Shown one piece after another: positions 45,205 to 56,705 of a stretch of 64,000 nt of DNA. The stretch's first letter is position 1, and every line of letters starts with the position of its first letter. The DNA lies in contig CM073886.1 in NCBI GenBank assembly GCA_037176705.1, positions 8,764,501 to 8,828,500 of the forward strand, in the 5' to 3' direction. The position numbers and the translations under genes are program-made. The stretch comes from Molossus alvarezi (Eukaryota; Chordata; Mammalia; Chiroptera; Molossidae). The notes under the pieces were generated by a model, which was given only the letters and a program-made list of their open reading frames with translations, searched no databases and was not told where the DNA came from.

Positions 45205-45310
45205 GAATTAGCATGTGTGTGCCTTTGCCTGGGCATGTCACACTTCTGGTGTGTGTATCCTTGTGTATGATGTTTCGTGTGTGTGTGTGCATGTGGAGAT
45301 ACGTCTGCAC
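45205..45310. repeat. TG-rich low-complexity stretch
   Basis: Imperfect (TG)n with short pure runs (gtgtgtgtgtg near 45,276) is scattered through about 100 bp. The longer region 44,870-45,430 otherwise shows nothing recognisable. Confidence 0.6.
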
Positions 45311-45429
45311 GTGTACGTCTTCGTCTCGGCCTGGCGCTCGTGGTGTGCTCAGGGCCTGGCTGTCCCTGCCTGCTGCGTGGCACCCCGTTACTCGTTAACG
45401 CCGTCTGCACTGCTCACGCCTGTCGCTCT

Positions 45430-45545
45430 GGGCCTCTGTAGAGACTGTTAAATATCGCAAGTGTTTATAGCTTAATATTTTTCATGTTAATGGCAGGCTA
45501 ATTCACAGGGATTCGGGGCAGTATATAAAACACCTTCTGCTGACT
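45430..45545. other. possible conserved noncoding element
   Basis: This AT-rich island is repeat-free ('ttaaatatcgcaagtgttta', 'cttaatatttttcatgttaa'), with a TATA-like 'gtatataaaac' near 45,520. A regulatory role is inferred. Confidence 0.22.
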
Positions 45546-45904
45546 GCTTATTTTGTGCCAAGGAAGGACTTGGCAACCAGCAGCCCCTGCCCGGGCCTCT
45601 TTGACGCAGCCTGTGATGCCACACTGCCCCCCACATGGCTGCCCTGAATCAACGCTGAGCGCTCAGCATTTCTCTGCTGCACGGTGGCAGGAAAGGGAAG
45701 CTGGAGTTACATCCTGTGGGGCCAGCATACTCGGCCCTGGAGAAACTATTTCAGAAGGAGAGGAGGCAGTACCAGGAAGTACCTGGAAATCACCAAGATC
45801 GAATTGTGTCTGTGTTTTCATTGGATGCAATCCACCACCGCGGTCATGGAGAAAGGCAACTTGACAATCAGCGTGTGCCTCTCACACAGGAAGCCTTCTA
45901 CAGC
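45545..45904. other. single-copy sequence, no feature seen
   Basis: Three overlapping plus-strand open frames cover this stretch, but none has a recognisable domain. Confidence 0.35.
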
Positions 45905-46065
45905 CCCCATTTATTGTCTGGGCATGTGCTTTTCACTGGCAGTGCACCAAGCTTTGCACAAACATTTTCTCATTTCACCCTCAACCATAACTCCTGGGCA
46001 GATAGCCGTGTCTCCATGTCACTGGTAAAGAGCATGGAGTTCAGTGTTTTAGTGATGCCGACGTC
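45905..46065 (-). repeat. MIR SINE fragment
   Basis: 'catttattgtctgggcatgt', 'gctttgcacaaacattttct' and 'catttcaccctcaaccataa' match antisense MIR. Confidence 0.6.
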
Positions 46066-46149
46066 GGGGCCAGTCGGCTCGGAAGTGAGAAAGTTAGGAG
46101 TCCGATCTTCTTACTCCAAGTTCCCAACATATCACTAATATTCCGCACC

Positions 46150-46290
46150 ACGGAGCCCAAATCAAGCTCGACTCGTAGTGGTTTGATTTACTTTTTGTTA
46201 ATTGCCAATATTTAACAAAAACTGGAAGGTTAGTTATAAAAATCAAGAGTTCCAGTCTTTCTTTTTAAACTGAATTATTCTGTGACCCTG
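46150..46290. mobile_element. ancient DNA-transposon-like fragment
   Basis: 'ttaattgccaatatttaaca' and 'aaaactggaaggttagttat', followed by 'aaaaatcaagagttccag', resemble an old mammalian DNA transposon remnant. The family is not identified. Confidence 0.3.
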
Positions 46291-47335
46291 CTTGGTCACT
46301 GTTGGCCGGAGCAGCCTCAGCTGCCTCTTCTAGATGGGAGGTGTGTGTGCCCAGAACGCACGCCGCACGTGACCGCCGCTACACCGGCCCGGCTCTCTCG
46401 CTTACTCGTGTGACTGACCCAGCACCGCGCACTGTTCACATCTTGCTTTGATAAGGAAGTCTCCCTCTTCCTCCTTTTTTTCAGGGAGGAGGTTCGTCTT
46501 AGAAATGATTTCTATAGGTTCAACTTGTTGGGAATTTGTTTGCAGACCATTCTATGGTCCAGCCAAAGTTTTCAACAAGACAGGGTGCAAATCAGAAATG
46601 CAGAGCGTGGTGTGTAGCTCTTTGGAGCGCACAGAGGAGCAATGTGTGTGGAAATGTGCATTTAAACAACGGCGCTTGTGGCTTATAATCATTCCTGCAT
46701 TCAGACTGAAGAGCTTCGACATCTCAGGGGCACACGTGGTATTCTAAGGACCCGGGTCATCTAGTGACCAGACTGAAGTTAAAATGGCTAATATTTGGGC
46801 ACACTTGAAACACAGAAGCATGAGAAGTCTTTATAACCTAGAACTTGGAACATTGATAGAGCCCTTTGGGGAAATCAGCAGGCCCAAGTGGCCAAGGGTG
46901 GTGAGGTTGGTCAGACGACCTCAGCCATGGGCAGGGGCACCTCCCAGTCAAGGTAAGACACCACTCTGTGGCAAGATGACACTGGACAAGCACCTTGGGA
47001 GAAAAAAGGGGGTTTTGTGGTGGCCTCTGAGAGTCAGAACATCTCTAGGGGTCTATGGCTGGGCAACAGGAAACCCAAACACCCACAGAGCCTCACGGTC
47101 ATGGCAGCAGCCACTGCTCAGCCCAGCAGCTGTCGCCATGCAGAAATGTGGTTCCAGTCATGGCAGAAATCCTCCAGCTCCTCGAGAGAAGCCAGAATCT
47201 GCATTTGATATGAAATCTCCAAATGATTCAATGCTAACAAAGTCCTCCTTGAGGAGTCTCTTTGTGACTTTTCATGCGGAAGAAGATAATAGCTCCCCAT
47301 ATGTGCCAGAGCTGGGCTCACAGCACCTGCTCATT
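46290..47335. other. single-copy sequence, no feature seen
   Basis: One kilobase without a recognised repeat. The plus-strand frame 46784-47338 (184 residues) has no domain or repeat match I know. I leave it uncalled. Confidence 0.4.
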
Positions 47336-47339
47336 TAAA

Positions 47340-47590
47340 TGACTCCCGCTGGGTAGCCCCCGCCACATGCCAGGCACCCTTCTAAGTGATCTCCGCGGAT
47401 TGACTTGTGCAATCCCCCTCATAACCAGTACAACAGGCACTGATATTGGCATCTGCCTCTGACACAGCAGGAGACTGAGGCACAGAGGGGCTGCCTCACG
47501 TAGCTAGTGAGTGGCAGAGCTAGAATTTGAGCCCAGTGGCTCTTGGTCCCAGCTCTGGCTCTCAATCACTCCGCGGTACTGCGCCAGTGA
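47340..47590 (-). repeat. MIR SINE, full-length type
   Basis: 'gccaggcacccttctaagtg', 'gtgcaatccccctcataacc', 'gagactgaggcacagagggg' and 'gctagtgagtggcagagcta' match antisense MIR in order. Confidence 0.88.
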
Positions 47591-47700
47591 ATTTTCAGAA
47601 CAACCTTTGAGGTAAGTCTATTACTATTCTCATTTCATAGAAGAAAAATCTGAGGCCAGAGAGGAACAGCCATTTGCCCAAGGTCACTGGGGTCTTTCTG
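47591..47700 (-). repeat. second MIR SINE fragment, tandem
   Basis: 'cagaacaacctttgaggtaa', 'tctcatttcatagaagaaaa' and 'tgcccaaggtcactgggg' repeat the MIR central region directly after the previous copy. Confidence 0.75.
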
Positions 47701-48880
47701 ATATCAGTGCTGTTATCCTTCTGAAGCAACCCCCAAGGGCTTGCAGGAGGCAAATGGGGGTTGGGGATTTTTGGAGAGAACTGAGAAAAACATTTTCTAT
47801 GAGCCCAAATGTCATCTTTTTTTTTTTTTTCTGATAAGAAAAAGGCTACTCTAGCTGTCAGACCACAAGCTGCAACCTTTATGTTTACAAAACAAAAAGG
47901 GCAATTAAGTGAGACAAAATAAATCTTCTCGGGCTGCTGTCAATGGTCTTGCAGGTCTGCGGGCTGAGGTCTGATTGACAGGACACGTTGCTTTGGGAGC
48001 AGACTCGGCTGCTGACATTTCTTCATGGAACAGAAAGAAGCATGAGGGCCAGTTTCTTAAAGTGCCCCTGCCCCTTTCCATGCTGCAGGGATCCTCGAAG
48101 CAGATACAGAGGAAAGGGCAAGTGTGGCGATGGGCAGGCGTGGTGGCGACACCCTCGGGACCACCGTGATGCTGACAGCTGGCATGCTCTGACAAGTGTT
48201 CTAGGCGCATAGCCCATCCTTGTCAGTGAGGTGGGTCCCTCTGTGGTCGCCACCTGTCAGCGCAGGGTTTGAGAGGAACGCTACAGTGTCACGTAGATGG
48301 CTTTATCGGAGACTTAGAACCACGGTCAGTCAGAGGAGACAAGACTCCCCAGTCTTCTCATTGTCCCCAGACAGACAGGTACCACAGCCAGGGTGCTCGG
48401 CTGGACCCTCTGGGAGAGTCTGCTCTAGGGAGAGACCGCGCCACACTCGTACTCTCTTATCGTGGGGGAGCGTGAGAGCAGGGGTACGAGCTGCAGCGGG
48501 GACTCTGGAGCTCTCTGCGAGGCCCACGGAAGGCTGTTTGGGCACAGCTCCTCCTGCTAGAAGGAGGAGGGGCGGAGCCACGGGGTTCATGAGGAAGGGA
48601 GCCTGACCCGCGGCTCCCTCCTTCTGTAATAGGAGGGCCCTCGTTAACACCTTGTCCACATCCATTTTGGACAGTCCTCCCCGACTCTCAGTTATATCTC
48701 AGTGAACCCTCAGGACAGTCACAGTAGTCACATCTGGCTCCTGGTGTCAGTGTTGACCTGCACACAGAGCCTGTTTCTTTCCACAGTCCCGTTCCTGTCC
48801 TGCGCATTAGGAGTAGGAGATGCAGCTGCAGCGGGGGTGGGATTTGATCCTATGATCAGTTGCTGGCTCCTCTGGCTTCC
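47700..48880. other. single-copy sequence, no feature seen
   Basis: It contains a short T run (47,817-47,830). Otherwise no repeat or exon is recognisable. Confidence 0.4.
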
Positions 48881-48884
48881 TGAG

Positions 48885-49100
48885 GAAGCAGTTAGAACTC
48901 GGACTCGGGGTCGGGGAGCCTGGGCTCATCCTGGATTATGCATGAACAGGTGGGTGGCTCCATGCAGGCTCCTTAGCGTTTGTGCTCAGCTTCCTCACCT
49001 GTAAACTGGGGATGACATCAGAGCTGGTTTCGTGGAGTCAACAAGATAGAGTGAAAGATGCTCAGTAGCACACCTGCTCGATAAACCTCAGTTCTTGACA
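48885..49100 (+). repeat. MIR SINE, sense
   Basis: 'cagcttcctcacctgtaaac', 'tggggatgacatcagagctg' and 'agatgctcagtagcacacct' match sense MIR. Confidence 0.75.
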
Positions 49101-49805
49101 TTGTACTTGCTGTTGATTCTGCTGTTGGAAGTGATGATCTTGGTGGTAACAGTGACGTCGATGATGACGGCATCAAAGGTCACGTCCTCCAGAAACCTCC
49201 CACACGTTCTCCGAGGAAGGGCTTAAGCTGGGAAGCTGCCTGGCATCGCATGTCTTGTGTTTTCTCTTTGGGTAGTGGGGGACATTAGGGGCATGGATAG
49301 GGTTTGAGGACAGTTGAGTTGGAAGAGTGCAGGGAGTTGAACAGCCCCAGGTTCCTTTCCTGGTTTCACTTGAAGCCAAGTCACTGAGGGAACCAGACTG
49401 GAGTCATCACTCCCTCCCTTGGAGCTGTCCCCACATCCGCAGCTGGCCTGGGTTAATGAGCCCTCTCCTTTCCAAATGCTGCAAATACTCGTGGTGGCCC
49501 TGAACTCCACTTAGCGATGTCCCAGCCACCCCACTGCTCAGGCTCAGGGGCCAGGAGGCTAGATTTCTGCAGCCCAAGAGGTGAGCACACAGGCTCCTGC
49601 CTGCCTGCTGGCATGGGCCCATCCCACTGTGCTGTCTAGCTGAGCCCTGAAGCAGGCCCTGCTGGTCAAGGGCAGGAAGGACCGCGGGAAAGCCAGTCGT
49701 TCAAATTCACGACTGCAAAGTCCATGGGGTCCCTTCCTACAGGAAAGGAGAAGCAAAATAAATAAAAAATCCCCACTACTGCACAGTGTCCACTCCAGAG
49801 AGGCC
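49100..49805. other. single-copy sequence, no feature seen
   Basis: No repeat or exon is recognisable here. Confidence 0.4.
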
Positions 49806-49807
49806 AC

Positions 49808-50030
49808 TGTGGTCAGTGGTACAAAACAGAGGTCTCAAGACCTGAGTTTGAAAGTCTGCCTTTCATGACCTCCTCAATGACCTGGGAAAGTCACTTTTAT
49901 CCAAACCTCACCTTCCATGTGCCTGAAATGAATAAGGGTCCCGGCTCAGATTATCTTACCAGGTTGTAGTAAAGATCAAACGAGATCAAGGGTGTGTGAG
50001 ACCCTTGCAAGGTGCAAGGCTCCGTAAAAA
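49808..50030 (+). repeat. MIR SINE, sense, cut by an L1 insertion
   Basis: 'agacctgagtttgaaagtct', 'gacctgggaaagtcactttt', 'ccaggttgtagtaaagatca' and 'acccttgcaaggtgcaaggc' match sense MIR. The L1 that follows begins directly at its end. Confidence 0.75.
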
Positions 50031-50197
50031 CATTGTTTGTCCCGCCTGGTACTGGCAAAAGAACAAGCATATAGGTCAATGGAACAGAACAGAGAGCCCA
50101 GAAATCGACCCACACCTCTATGCTCAATTAATATTTGACAAAGGAAGTAAGAGCATACAATGGGGTAAAGACAGTCTCTTCAATAAATGGTGTTGCT

Positions 50198-50457
50198 GCC
50201 CTGGCTGGTTTGGCTCAGCAGTTAGAGCATCGGCCCAAGGACTGAAGGGTCATGGGTTTAATTCCCGGTCAAGGGCACACACCTAGGTTGCAGGTTCAAA
50301 CCCCAGTCCGGGTTTGGGTCATGCAGGAGGAAATCAATCGGTGTGTCTCTCTCATATCTATGTTTCTCTCTCTCTCCCTCCCTCCCTCGCTTCCACTCTT
50401 TCTAAAAATCAATGGAAAAATATCCTCCAAAGTGAGGGATTAACATAAATATATATA

Positions 50458-50488
<31 letters not shown>

Positions 50489-50505
50489 ATATTAAAGAAA
50501 ACAAA
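50198..50505 (+). mobile_element. VES SINE nested in L1, (ATAA)n tail
   Basis: It starts 'gccctggctggtttggctca' and carries a hybrid body (type-A A-box with 'aagggcacacacctaggttg'). A weakened stem-loop TCCTC-CAAAGT-GAGGG lies at 50423-50438, and an (ATAA) microsatellite tail at 50446-50492. L1 text resumes at 'aaatggtgctgggaaaat'. The duplicated 'aaatggtg' flanks are short and imperfect. Confidence 0.93.
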
Positions 50506-50520
50506 TGGTGCTGGGAAAAT

Positions 50521-51171
50521 TTGATAGGTATATGCAAAAAAATGAAACTAAATCACCAATTTATACCATACACAAGAATGAACTCAAAATGGATAAAAGA
50601 CTTAAATGTAAGTCATGAAACCATGACAATTCTAGAAGATAACATAGGCAATAAAATCTCAGACATCTCTTGGAGCAATATTTTTGCCGATACATCTCCT
50701 AGGGCAAGAGAAATAAAGAAAAAAGTAAATAAATGGACTAGATCAAACTAAAACACTTCTGCACAGCAAAAGAAATCACCCATATAATGAAAAGGGAACC
50801 CACTGTATGAGAGAACATATTCACCAATGATACATCTGATAAGGGATTAATTTCCAAAATATATAAAGAGCTCATATAACTCAACACCCAGAAGACAAAA
50901 ATCCAATTAAAAATGTGCAAAGGACATGAATAGACAATTCTCCAAAGAGGACATACAAATGGCCAATGGACATATGAAAAAATGCTCAATATCAGTAATC
51001 ATCAGAGAGATGAAAGTTAAAACCACAATGAGATATCACCTCCCACCTGCCAGAATGGCTCCAACAAGCACTGGAGAGGATGTGGAGAAAGGAAACCTCG
51101 TGCCGTGCTGGTGGGAATGCAGAGGGTGCAGCCACTGTGGAAACAGTAGGGAGTTTCCTCAAAAAGTTTAA
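50521..51171 (+). pseudogene. L1 ORF2 C-terminal remnant
   Basis: Frames at 50521-50751 and 50926-51171 carry ORF2p C-terminal text ('MNSKWIKDLNV', '[11 protein letters not shown]', 'NLVPCWWEC'). Stops and frameshifts separate them. It lacks endonuclease and most of the reverse transcriptase. Confidence 0.8.
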
Positions 51172-51969
51172 AATGGACCTGCCATTTGACCCAGCAATCC
51201 CACTTCTGGGAATATATCCTAAGAATCCCGAAACACAAATTCAAAAGAATATATGCATTCCTGTGTTCACAGCAGTGTTATTTACAATAGCCAAGACCTA
51301 GAAACAGCCCAGTGCCCATCAGTAGATGAGTGGATAAAAATGTTGTGGTACACTTACACAACTGAATACTATACAGCTCTAAAAAAGAAAGAAACTTTGC
51401 CTTCTGCGACAGCATGGAGGGACCTGGAGAGTATTATGCTAAGTAAAAGAAGCCAGTCACGGAAAGAAAAATACCATACGATCTCACTTATATGTGGAAC
51501 CAAATGAACAAAATTAACTGAAAAACAAAATAGAACCAGAGTCACAGATACATGGAGCAGACGGACAGCTGTCAAAAGGGAGGGGTTGAGGGGACTGAAA
51601 GAAAGAAGGTGAAGGGATTAGCCAAAGAACACACATGCATGACCCATGGACACAGACAGCAGTGTGCGGACGGCCAGAGGGAAGGGGGTGGGGCCAGAGG
51701 GCAAAGTGGGGGAACAGGGACATCTGTAATAGTGTCAACAATAGAAATAAAGATAAAAAGAAACGCTGTTTGTCAATGGCTTGTCCGTTCTCTCTGAGAG
51801 TGAGGAGAGAGAGTGTGTCGAGGAAAACTCCCCACCCAGCAGTCAAGTGCAGACTTGAAAATCCCTGTACCCACTCAACATAAAGTAGTGCCTGGAGACG
51901 TTACAGTAAAATATATGATAATGAGGAGGAGGAGGAGGCTGGGAATGGAGCAGGGATGAGGGAACATAA

Positions 51970-52440
51970 CTGTATTGGTTAAGATGTTTTCAGCAGCAGG
52001 TAACTCACTCAAATATCTTAATGAGACAATTTATAACTCATGAGACTGTATATCTAGTGGAGGAAGAGGGTGGGTTCGGGTGTAATATGACCCAGGGCTC
52101 AACAATACCGTCAACCCCCACAGGTGTTGGGCCTAGCACCCCTGCCGCCGCCCTGAGTGTGGCTTTGTGCTGCTGGCCCTGCCCCCTCCTCTCTGCTCAG
52201 GTGCCTCAGGGCTTCTCAGCCGCCTGCATCCCGTGCACCGAGAAGGAAAAGAAAAGGGGCCACCTCTTCCTGTGTCCCCTTATTAAAGGTGAGGGCAACT
52301 TTCCCAAGGGGAACTCCAAACCTGCCCCTGGGTGTTGCATCGACCTTAACTGGACCCTTGCTCAAGGGCAAAGGCAAGGGGGTCCCCAGGTTGGTCCAGC
52401 CCTGCACCCGAGCAGCCACCAGTCACGTGACTTTTTGTTA
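51970..52440 (+). repeat. unnamed dispersed mammalian repeat, copy 2
   Basis: 'aactgtattggttaagatg', 'cagcagcaggtaactcactc' and 'gagacaatttataactcatg' represent the 5' part of the repeat type also seen at 17,400-17,920. The 3' part is GC-rich and less certain. Confidence 0.4.
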
Positions 52441-53070
52441 AGTTGAAATATAGTTCGCCTACCATAAACATTACCTTTTTAAAATACACTGCACAGTGGG
52501 TTTTCAAATAGTCGCAAGGCTACGCAGCACCACTCATTCCGGAATATGTCCATCATCCCAAAAGAAGCGCTGTGCCAATTCCCTTCCCCTCAGCTTTTGG
52601 CAGCTGCTAACCTGCTTTCCACACCCGTGGGCTGGCCTGTCTCAACAGCCGTACGAATGGAGTCCCCTAACGTGTGCTGCGCTCTGTGTGGTTCCTTTCA
52701 CCCCCACGTGTTCGAGGTTCATCCACCTCGTGGTGTGTCCCAGCACCCGTTGTTTGTGGCTGATTAATATACTGCACTGTATGGATGGACACACTTCCAG
52801 CACACCACGCTTACCAGACATTTGTGGTATTTCCACTGGGGGCGGTTATGAATAACGCTGCTGTGCACATTTATGGACAAGCTTCTGTGGGAACGTGTTT
52901 GCTGTCGTCCTAGGCACCTGCCTAGGAGCGCAAGTGCTGGTCACGGCCACTGCCGGCTGTTTCCACAGGGGCCGCAGCGTTTTCGGTTCCTACCAGCAGA
53001 GCTTCCGTTTCCTGGCCAACGTGTGTTCATCCTTTTTCATTATAGCCAATGGGTAACATTTGTGTTTTAA
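52440..53070 (-). mobile_element. L1M 3' end, antisense
   Basis: 'gttgaaatatagttcgccta', 'aacctgctttccacacccgt', 'aatggagtcccctaacgtgt', 'ggttatgaataacgctgctg' and 'ttcctaccagcagagcttcc' follow antisense L1. The sequence is unusually CpG-rich for an old L1. Confidence 0.8.
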
Positions 53071-53074
53071 ATTT

Positions 53075-53225
53075 GTTAATTAAAATTCAAGAAAATTTAA
53101 ATTCAGTTCTTCAGCTAGACTAGCCACGTTTCGAGTACTCAGTAGCCACACGTGAGTACTGGCTACCACGTTGGAGAGCACAGAACATGTCCATCATCTC
53201 AGTCTGCTGGAAAGTTCTAGTAAAG
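53075..53225. mobile_element. DNA-transposon-like MITE fossil
   Basis: 'aaattcagttcttcagctag', 'actagccacgtttcgagtac', 'gtactggctaccacgttgga' and 'gctggaaagttctag' match a common short mammalian DNA transposon whose name I do not recall with certainty. Confidence 0.55.
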
Positions 53226-53470
53226 ACCAATCAACATCGCCACTGGGCTGGAGATTAGGTCAGCTTCCCCTGGTGAACAGTGTCCAGGCTCCGGGGAAGG
53301 AGGACGAGGGAAATGGATGGTGGGAGGCAACCAACATTGTCTCCTTCATGACATTTTACATCAGCCTGTCGTTTATAAAGAACTTCTGTTCATCTTTCCC
53401 ACTGGAGCTCTAGGCCTATCAGCCATCTACCGCCACCAAGGGAGTGTCCAGTCAAGAAAAAGACACATTC

Positions 53471-53712
53471 AAAACGGTAGGAAATGAGCCCGCCCAGTCT
53501 GGCTCCATGGACTGAGCAGCATCCCACGGACTGAGAGGTCCTGGCTCAGCTCCCAGTCAGGGCACATGCCCGGGTTGTGGGGCTCGATCCCAGGGGGTGG
53601 GGGTTGTGCAGGAAGCAAGTTGATCGATATTTCTCATATCAATGTTTCTATCTCTCTCTCTCCCTTCTTTTCTCTCTAAAAAAAAAAATCGATTAAAAAA
53701 AGGGTAGGAAAT
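53471..53712 (+). mobile_element. VES SINE with duplication (GTCTGGCTC variant)
   Basis: The body is 53486-53697. The duplication 'aaaacggtaggaaat' (53471-53485) and 'aaaagggtaggaaat' (53698-53712) differ at one base. Part of the A-box arm is altered, and the tail is an A run. Confidence 0.93.
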
Positions 53713-54135
53713 TACATGGACTTTTTGGTTACCTTTGGCCCACACCCTCCCCGGCGCAGCACAGAGCGTCTGGAGGAAGGGACCCAATTCCGGTTCCCCT
53801 CGCGCAAGCCAGAAACAGCACGGTGGGAACCATGTGCAGCCCTCCGGCTTCCCTGGGGGCTGCCCAAGGGACTGGCTTGTCTCACCTGACAAGGAGCCAG
53901 CCAGGAATGCTGGCACACTTTGGATCTCAGGCCAGAGCAGACGAAGGCAGTGGGGAAAACCACAGAGCATAAAAATTGCAGGGACTGCAGACTCGTGGAC
54001 ACTAGAGGAAGAAATTATGGACAGAGGAACACAATAGAATATCTAAGGCCATGGGAAAAAGCTGGGGTGAAACATTTTGGGAAATCAAAGCATTTAAAAG
54101 TAGCCAAGGGAAATTAGAGAAAAGCGCATGCGCGT
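53713..54135. other. single-copy sequence, no feature seen
   Basis: No repeat or exon is recognisable here. Confidence 0.4.

Positions 54136-54168
<33 letters not shown>
54136..54168. repeat. (CA)n microsatellite
   Basis: This is an uninterrupted run of about 16 CA units, preceded by alternating purine-pyrimidine 'gcgcatgcgcgtg'. The whole stretch has Z-DNA-forming composition. Confidence 0.97.
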
Positions 54169-54169
<1 letters not shown>

Positions 54170-54415
54170 CCAGACAAAACACATGCCCAGAAAGGACCTG
54201 AGAACAACTGGAGCCATCACCACATGCCGTGCGGTCTCAGACTCAGGGACCTGGGGGTGGGGGGAGACAGATAAACCAAAGAACTTACATGCATATATGC
54301 ACAACCAATGGACACAGACAACAATACCATGAAGGTGGGGGTGGGACAAGATCGGGATGAGGATGTCAATGGAGGGGGGGGAGGGACATCTGTAACAAAA
54401 AAATAATAATAATTA
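54170..54415 (+). mobile_element. L1 3'-UTR fragment, sense
   Basis: 'accaatggacacagacaaca', 'gaaggtgggggtgggac' and 'gagggacatctgtaac' match the 3' UTR shared with the L1 copies ending at 51,760 and 57,020. Confidence 0.75.
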
Positions 54416-54549
54416 ATTGTTTTAAAAGACTCAGAAAACCGCTTATTAGTAAAGGTTTTCCAAGCCAGTGTGCAGAGACTGTGAGAGGTAACTTTTTTCA
54501 AATGCCCAAATTTTGAAAAATGACCATGAAGTTTACAAACAATCATGGT

Positions 54550-56430
54550 TCATTAAAAGGAAAAAACAAATATCCAGAAACATTTCTGAATAAATACATG
54601 CATCAGACTCACTATTTAAACAGTTTTCTAAATATGCTCATGCACCATAATTAAGTGGAATTTATTCCTTGAATAAATGCAAGAATAGTTCAACATACTA
54701 AATTAATAAATATAATACACAACATTAACATATGAAGGGGAGAAAAACTACATGATTATCTCAATTGATGCAGAAAATATTTGCCAAAATTCAACACCTT
54801 TTTATGATAAAATACTCAAACAAACTAGAAACAAAAGGAAACTGCTTCCATATAATAAAAGCCATACATGAAAAACCCACAGCCAATACCATACCCAATG
54901 GCGGAAGACTGAAACCTTTTTTTTAGATCAAGAAAAAGACAAGTATGCTCATTTTAGCACTTCTACTCAACATGGTACTAGAAGTCCTAGAGTAATTAGG
55001 CAAGAAAACAAATAAATACATACAAACTATACAGGAAGAAGTAAAATTATCACTGTTCACTGACAACATGATTATTTATATACAAAACCCTAAAGAGTCC
55101 ACACCCAATAAAACTGTCAGAACTGATAAATGAATGCAGCAAAGTTGCAGGATACAAAATCGACACACAAAAATCATCTGGATTTGTATACAAAAACAAT
55201 GAACAATCTGAAAAGGAAATTAAGAAAACAATGCTATTTATAATATCATCAAAAAGAATAAAATAGTTAGTAATAACTTAACCAAGAAAGCAAAAAGATA
55301 ACTACACTGAAAACGTTGCTGAAGGAAATTTAAAAAGATACAAATGAATACAAAGACATCCCATGTTGCCCTGGCCAGTTTGGCTCAGCGGTTAGAGCGT
55401 CGGCCTGCGGTCCGGAGAGACCCGGGTTCGGTTCCCGCTAAGGGCATGTACCTCGGTTGCAGTTTGTCCCTGGCCCTGGTTGGTTGTGCGGGTGGCAGCC
55501 ACTCGATGTGTCCCTTCACGTCGATGTTTCTCTCTCTCTCTCCCTTCCTCTCTCTCATCCCACTCTATCTGTACAAAAAAAAAAAAAGGAAAAATATCCT
55601 CAGGTGAGGATAAAAAAATAATAATAAAAGAAAAAGACATCCCATGTTCATGAATTGAAGATTTAATATTATTGAGATGTCAATAATATCCCAAATAAAC
55701 CCATGCAAAGCAATTCCTATCAAAATCTTAACATTTTTTTCAGGTATGAAAAAAGCCCATCCTAAAGTTCACATGAAATCTCAAGAGATCCCAAATAGCC
55801 AAAACAGTCTTGAAAAATAAGAGCAAAGTTGGAAGTCTCACACTTCCTGATTTTAAATGTACTACAAAGCCACGGTAATCAAAATAATGTGGTATTGGCA
55901 TAAAGACAGAAATATAGGTGTGTGGATTAGAATAGAGAGCCCAGAAATAAACCCTTGCTATATAGTCAAATGATTTTCAACAAGGGTGTCCCAACCATTT
56001 AGAGGGACAAAGGACAGTCTCTTCAGAATAGTATAGAAAAATAGAATTTGGACCCTTACTTACACCATGAACTCAAAATGGATCAAAAACTACATGTAAG
56101 AGCTGAAATTATAAAACTCTTAGAAGAAAACACAGGGGAAAGCATTATGACATTAGATTTGGCAATGATTCATTGGATATGACACCAAAAGCATAAGCAA
56201 CAAAAGAAAAAATAAGTTGGACTTTATCAAAATGTAAAACTTTTGTGCATCAAAGAACACTATCCAGAGAGTGAAAATGGAACCCATGGGAATAGGAGAA
56301 AATATTTACATATTACATATCTGATAAAGGATTTATTTCCAGAATATATGAAGAACTAGAACTCAACAACAGAAAAAACACACAACCCAATTAAAAAATA
56401 GAAAAAGTGCTGTAAGAAAGAACGAGACAA
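54550..56430 (+). mobile_element. L1 ORF2 region, sense, carrying a VES
   Basis: RT-region text ('gattatctcaattgatgcag', 'aaaacccacagccaatacca') leads to distal ORF2 ('tggtattggcataaagacag', 'tgaactcaaaatggatcaaa'). No long frame survives. Confidence 0.88.
55352..55648 (+). mobile_element. VES SINE nested in L1, exact 16-bp duplication
   Basis: The body is 55368-55632 and starts 'gccctggccagtttggctca'. The A- and B-boxes are intact (ggttcggttcc), and the stem-loop TCCTC-AGGT-GAGGA lies at 55597-55610. The duplication 'aaagacatcccatgtt' is identical at 55352-55367 and 55633-55648. Confidence 0.97.
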
Positions 56431-56592
56431 GCCCTGGCCAGTTTGGCTCAGCAGTTAGAACATCGGCCTGCGGTCCCAAGAGACCCGGGTTCGGTTCCCG
56501 CTAAGGGCATGTACCTCGGTTGCAGTTTGTCCCCGGCCCTGGTTTGTCGTGCAGGTGGCAGCCACTCGATGTGTCCCTTTCACATTGATGTT

Positions 56593-56644
<52 letters not shown>

Positions 56645-56705
56645 ACTCTATCTGAACAGAAAATGGAAAAATGTCCTCAGGTGAGGATAAAAAAAAAAAA
56701 GAAGA
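56431..56705 (+). mobile_element. VES SINE with expanded CT run
   Basis: It starts 'gccctggccagtttggctca', with stem-loop TCCTC-AGGT-GAGGA at 56674-56687 and a poly(A). The CT stretch has grown into a pure (CT)n of about 23 units at 56595-56642. The flanks 'agaacgag' suggest a short duplication. It sits where the host L1 lacks several hundred bases. Confidence 0.95.

Larger units (their letters stand above)
50028..51774 (+). mobile_element. complete 5'-truncated L1 insertion with duplication
   Basis: The L1 body is 50042-51760, from 'tggtactggcaaaagaacaa' through ORF2 C-terminal text and the G-rich 3' UTR to the tail 'aaataaagataaaaag'. The flanking 14-bp duplication 'aaacattgtttgtc' (50028-50041) and 'aaacgctgtttgtc' (51761-51774) differ at two bases. 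Both boundaries are therefore visible. A VES later inserted into it at 50,198. Confidence 0.9.

Noticed and set aside
46784..47338. 184-residue plus-strand open frame
   Set aside because: No recognisable domain, and the frame ends just before a MIR. Possible in principle, but nothing in the sequence supports it.
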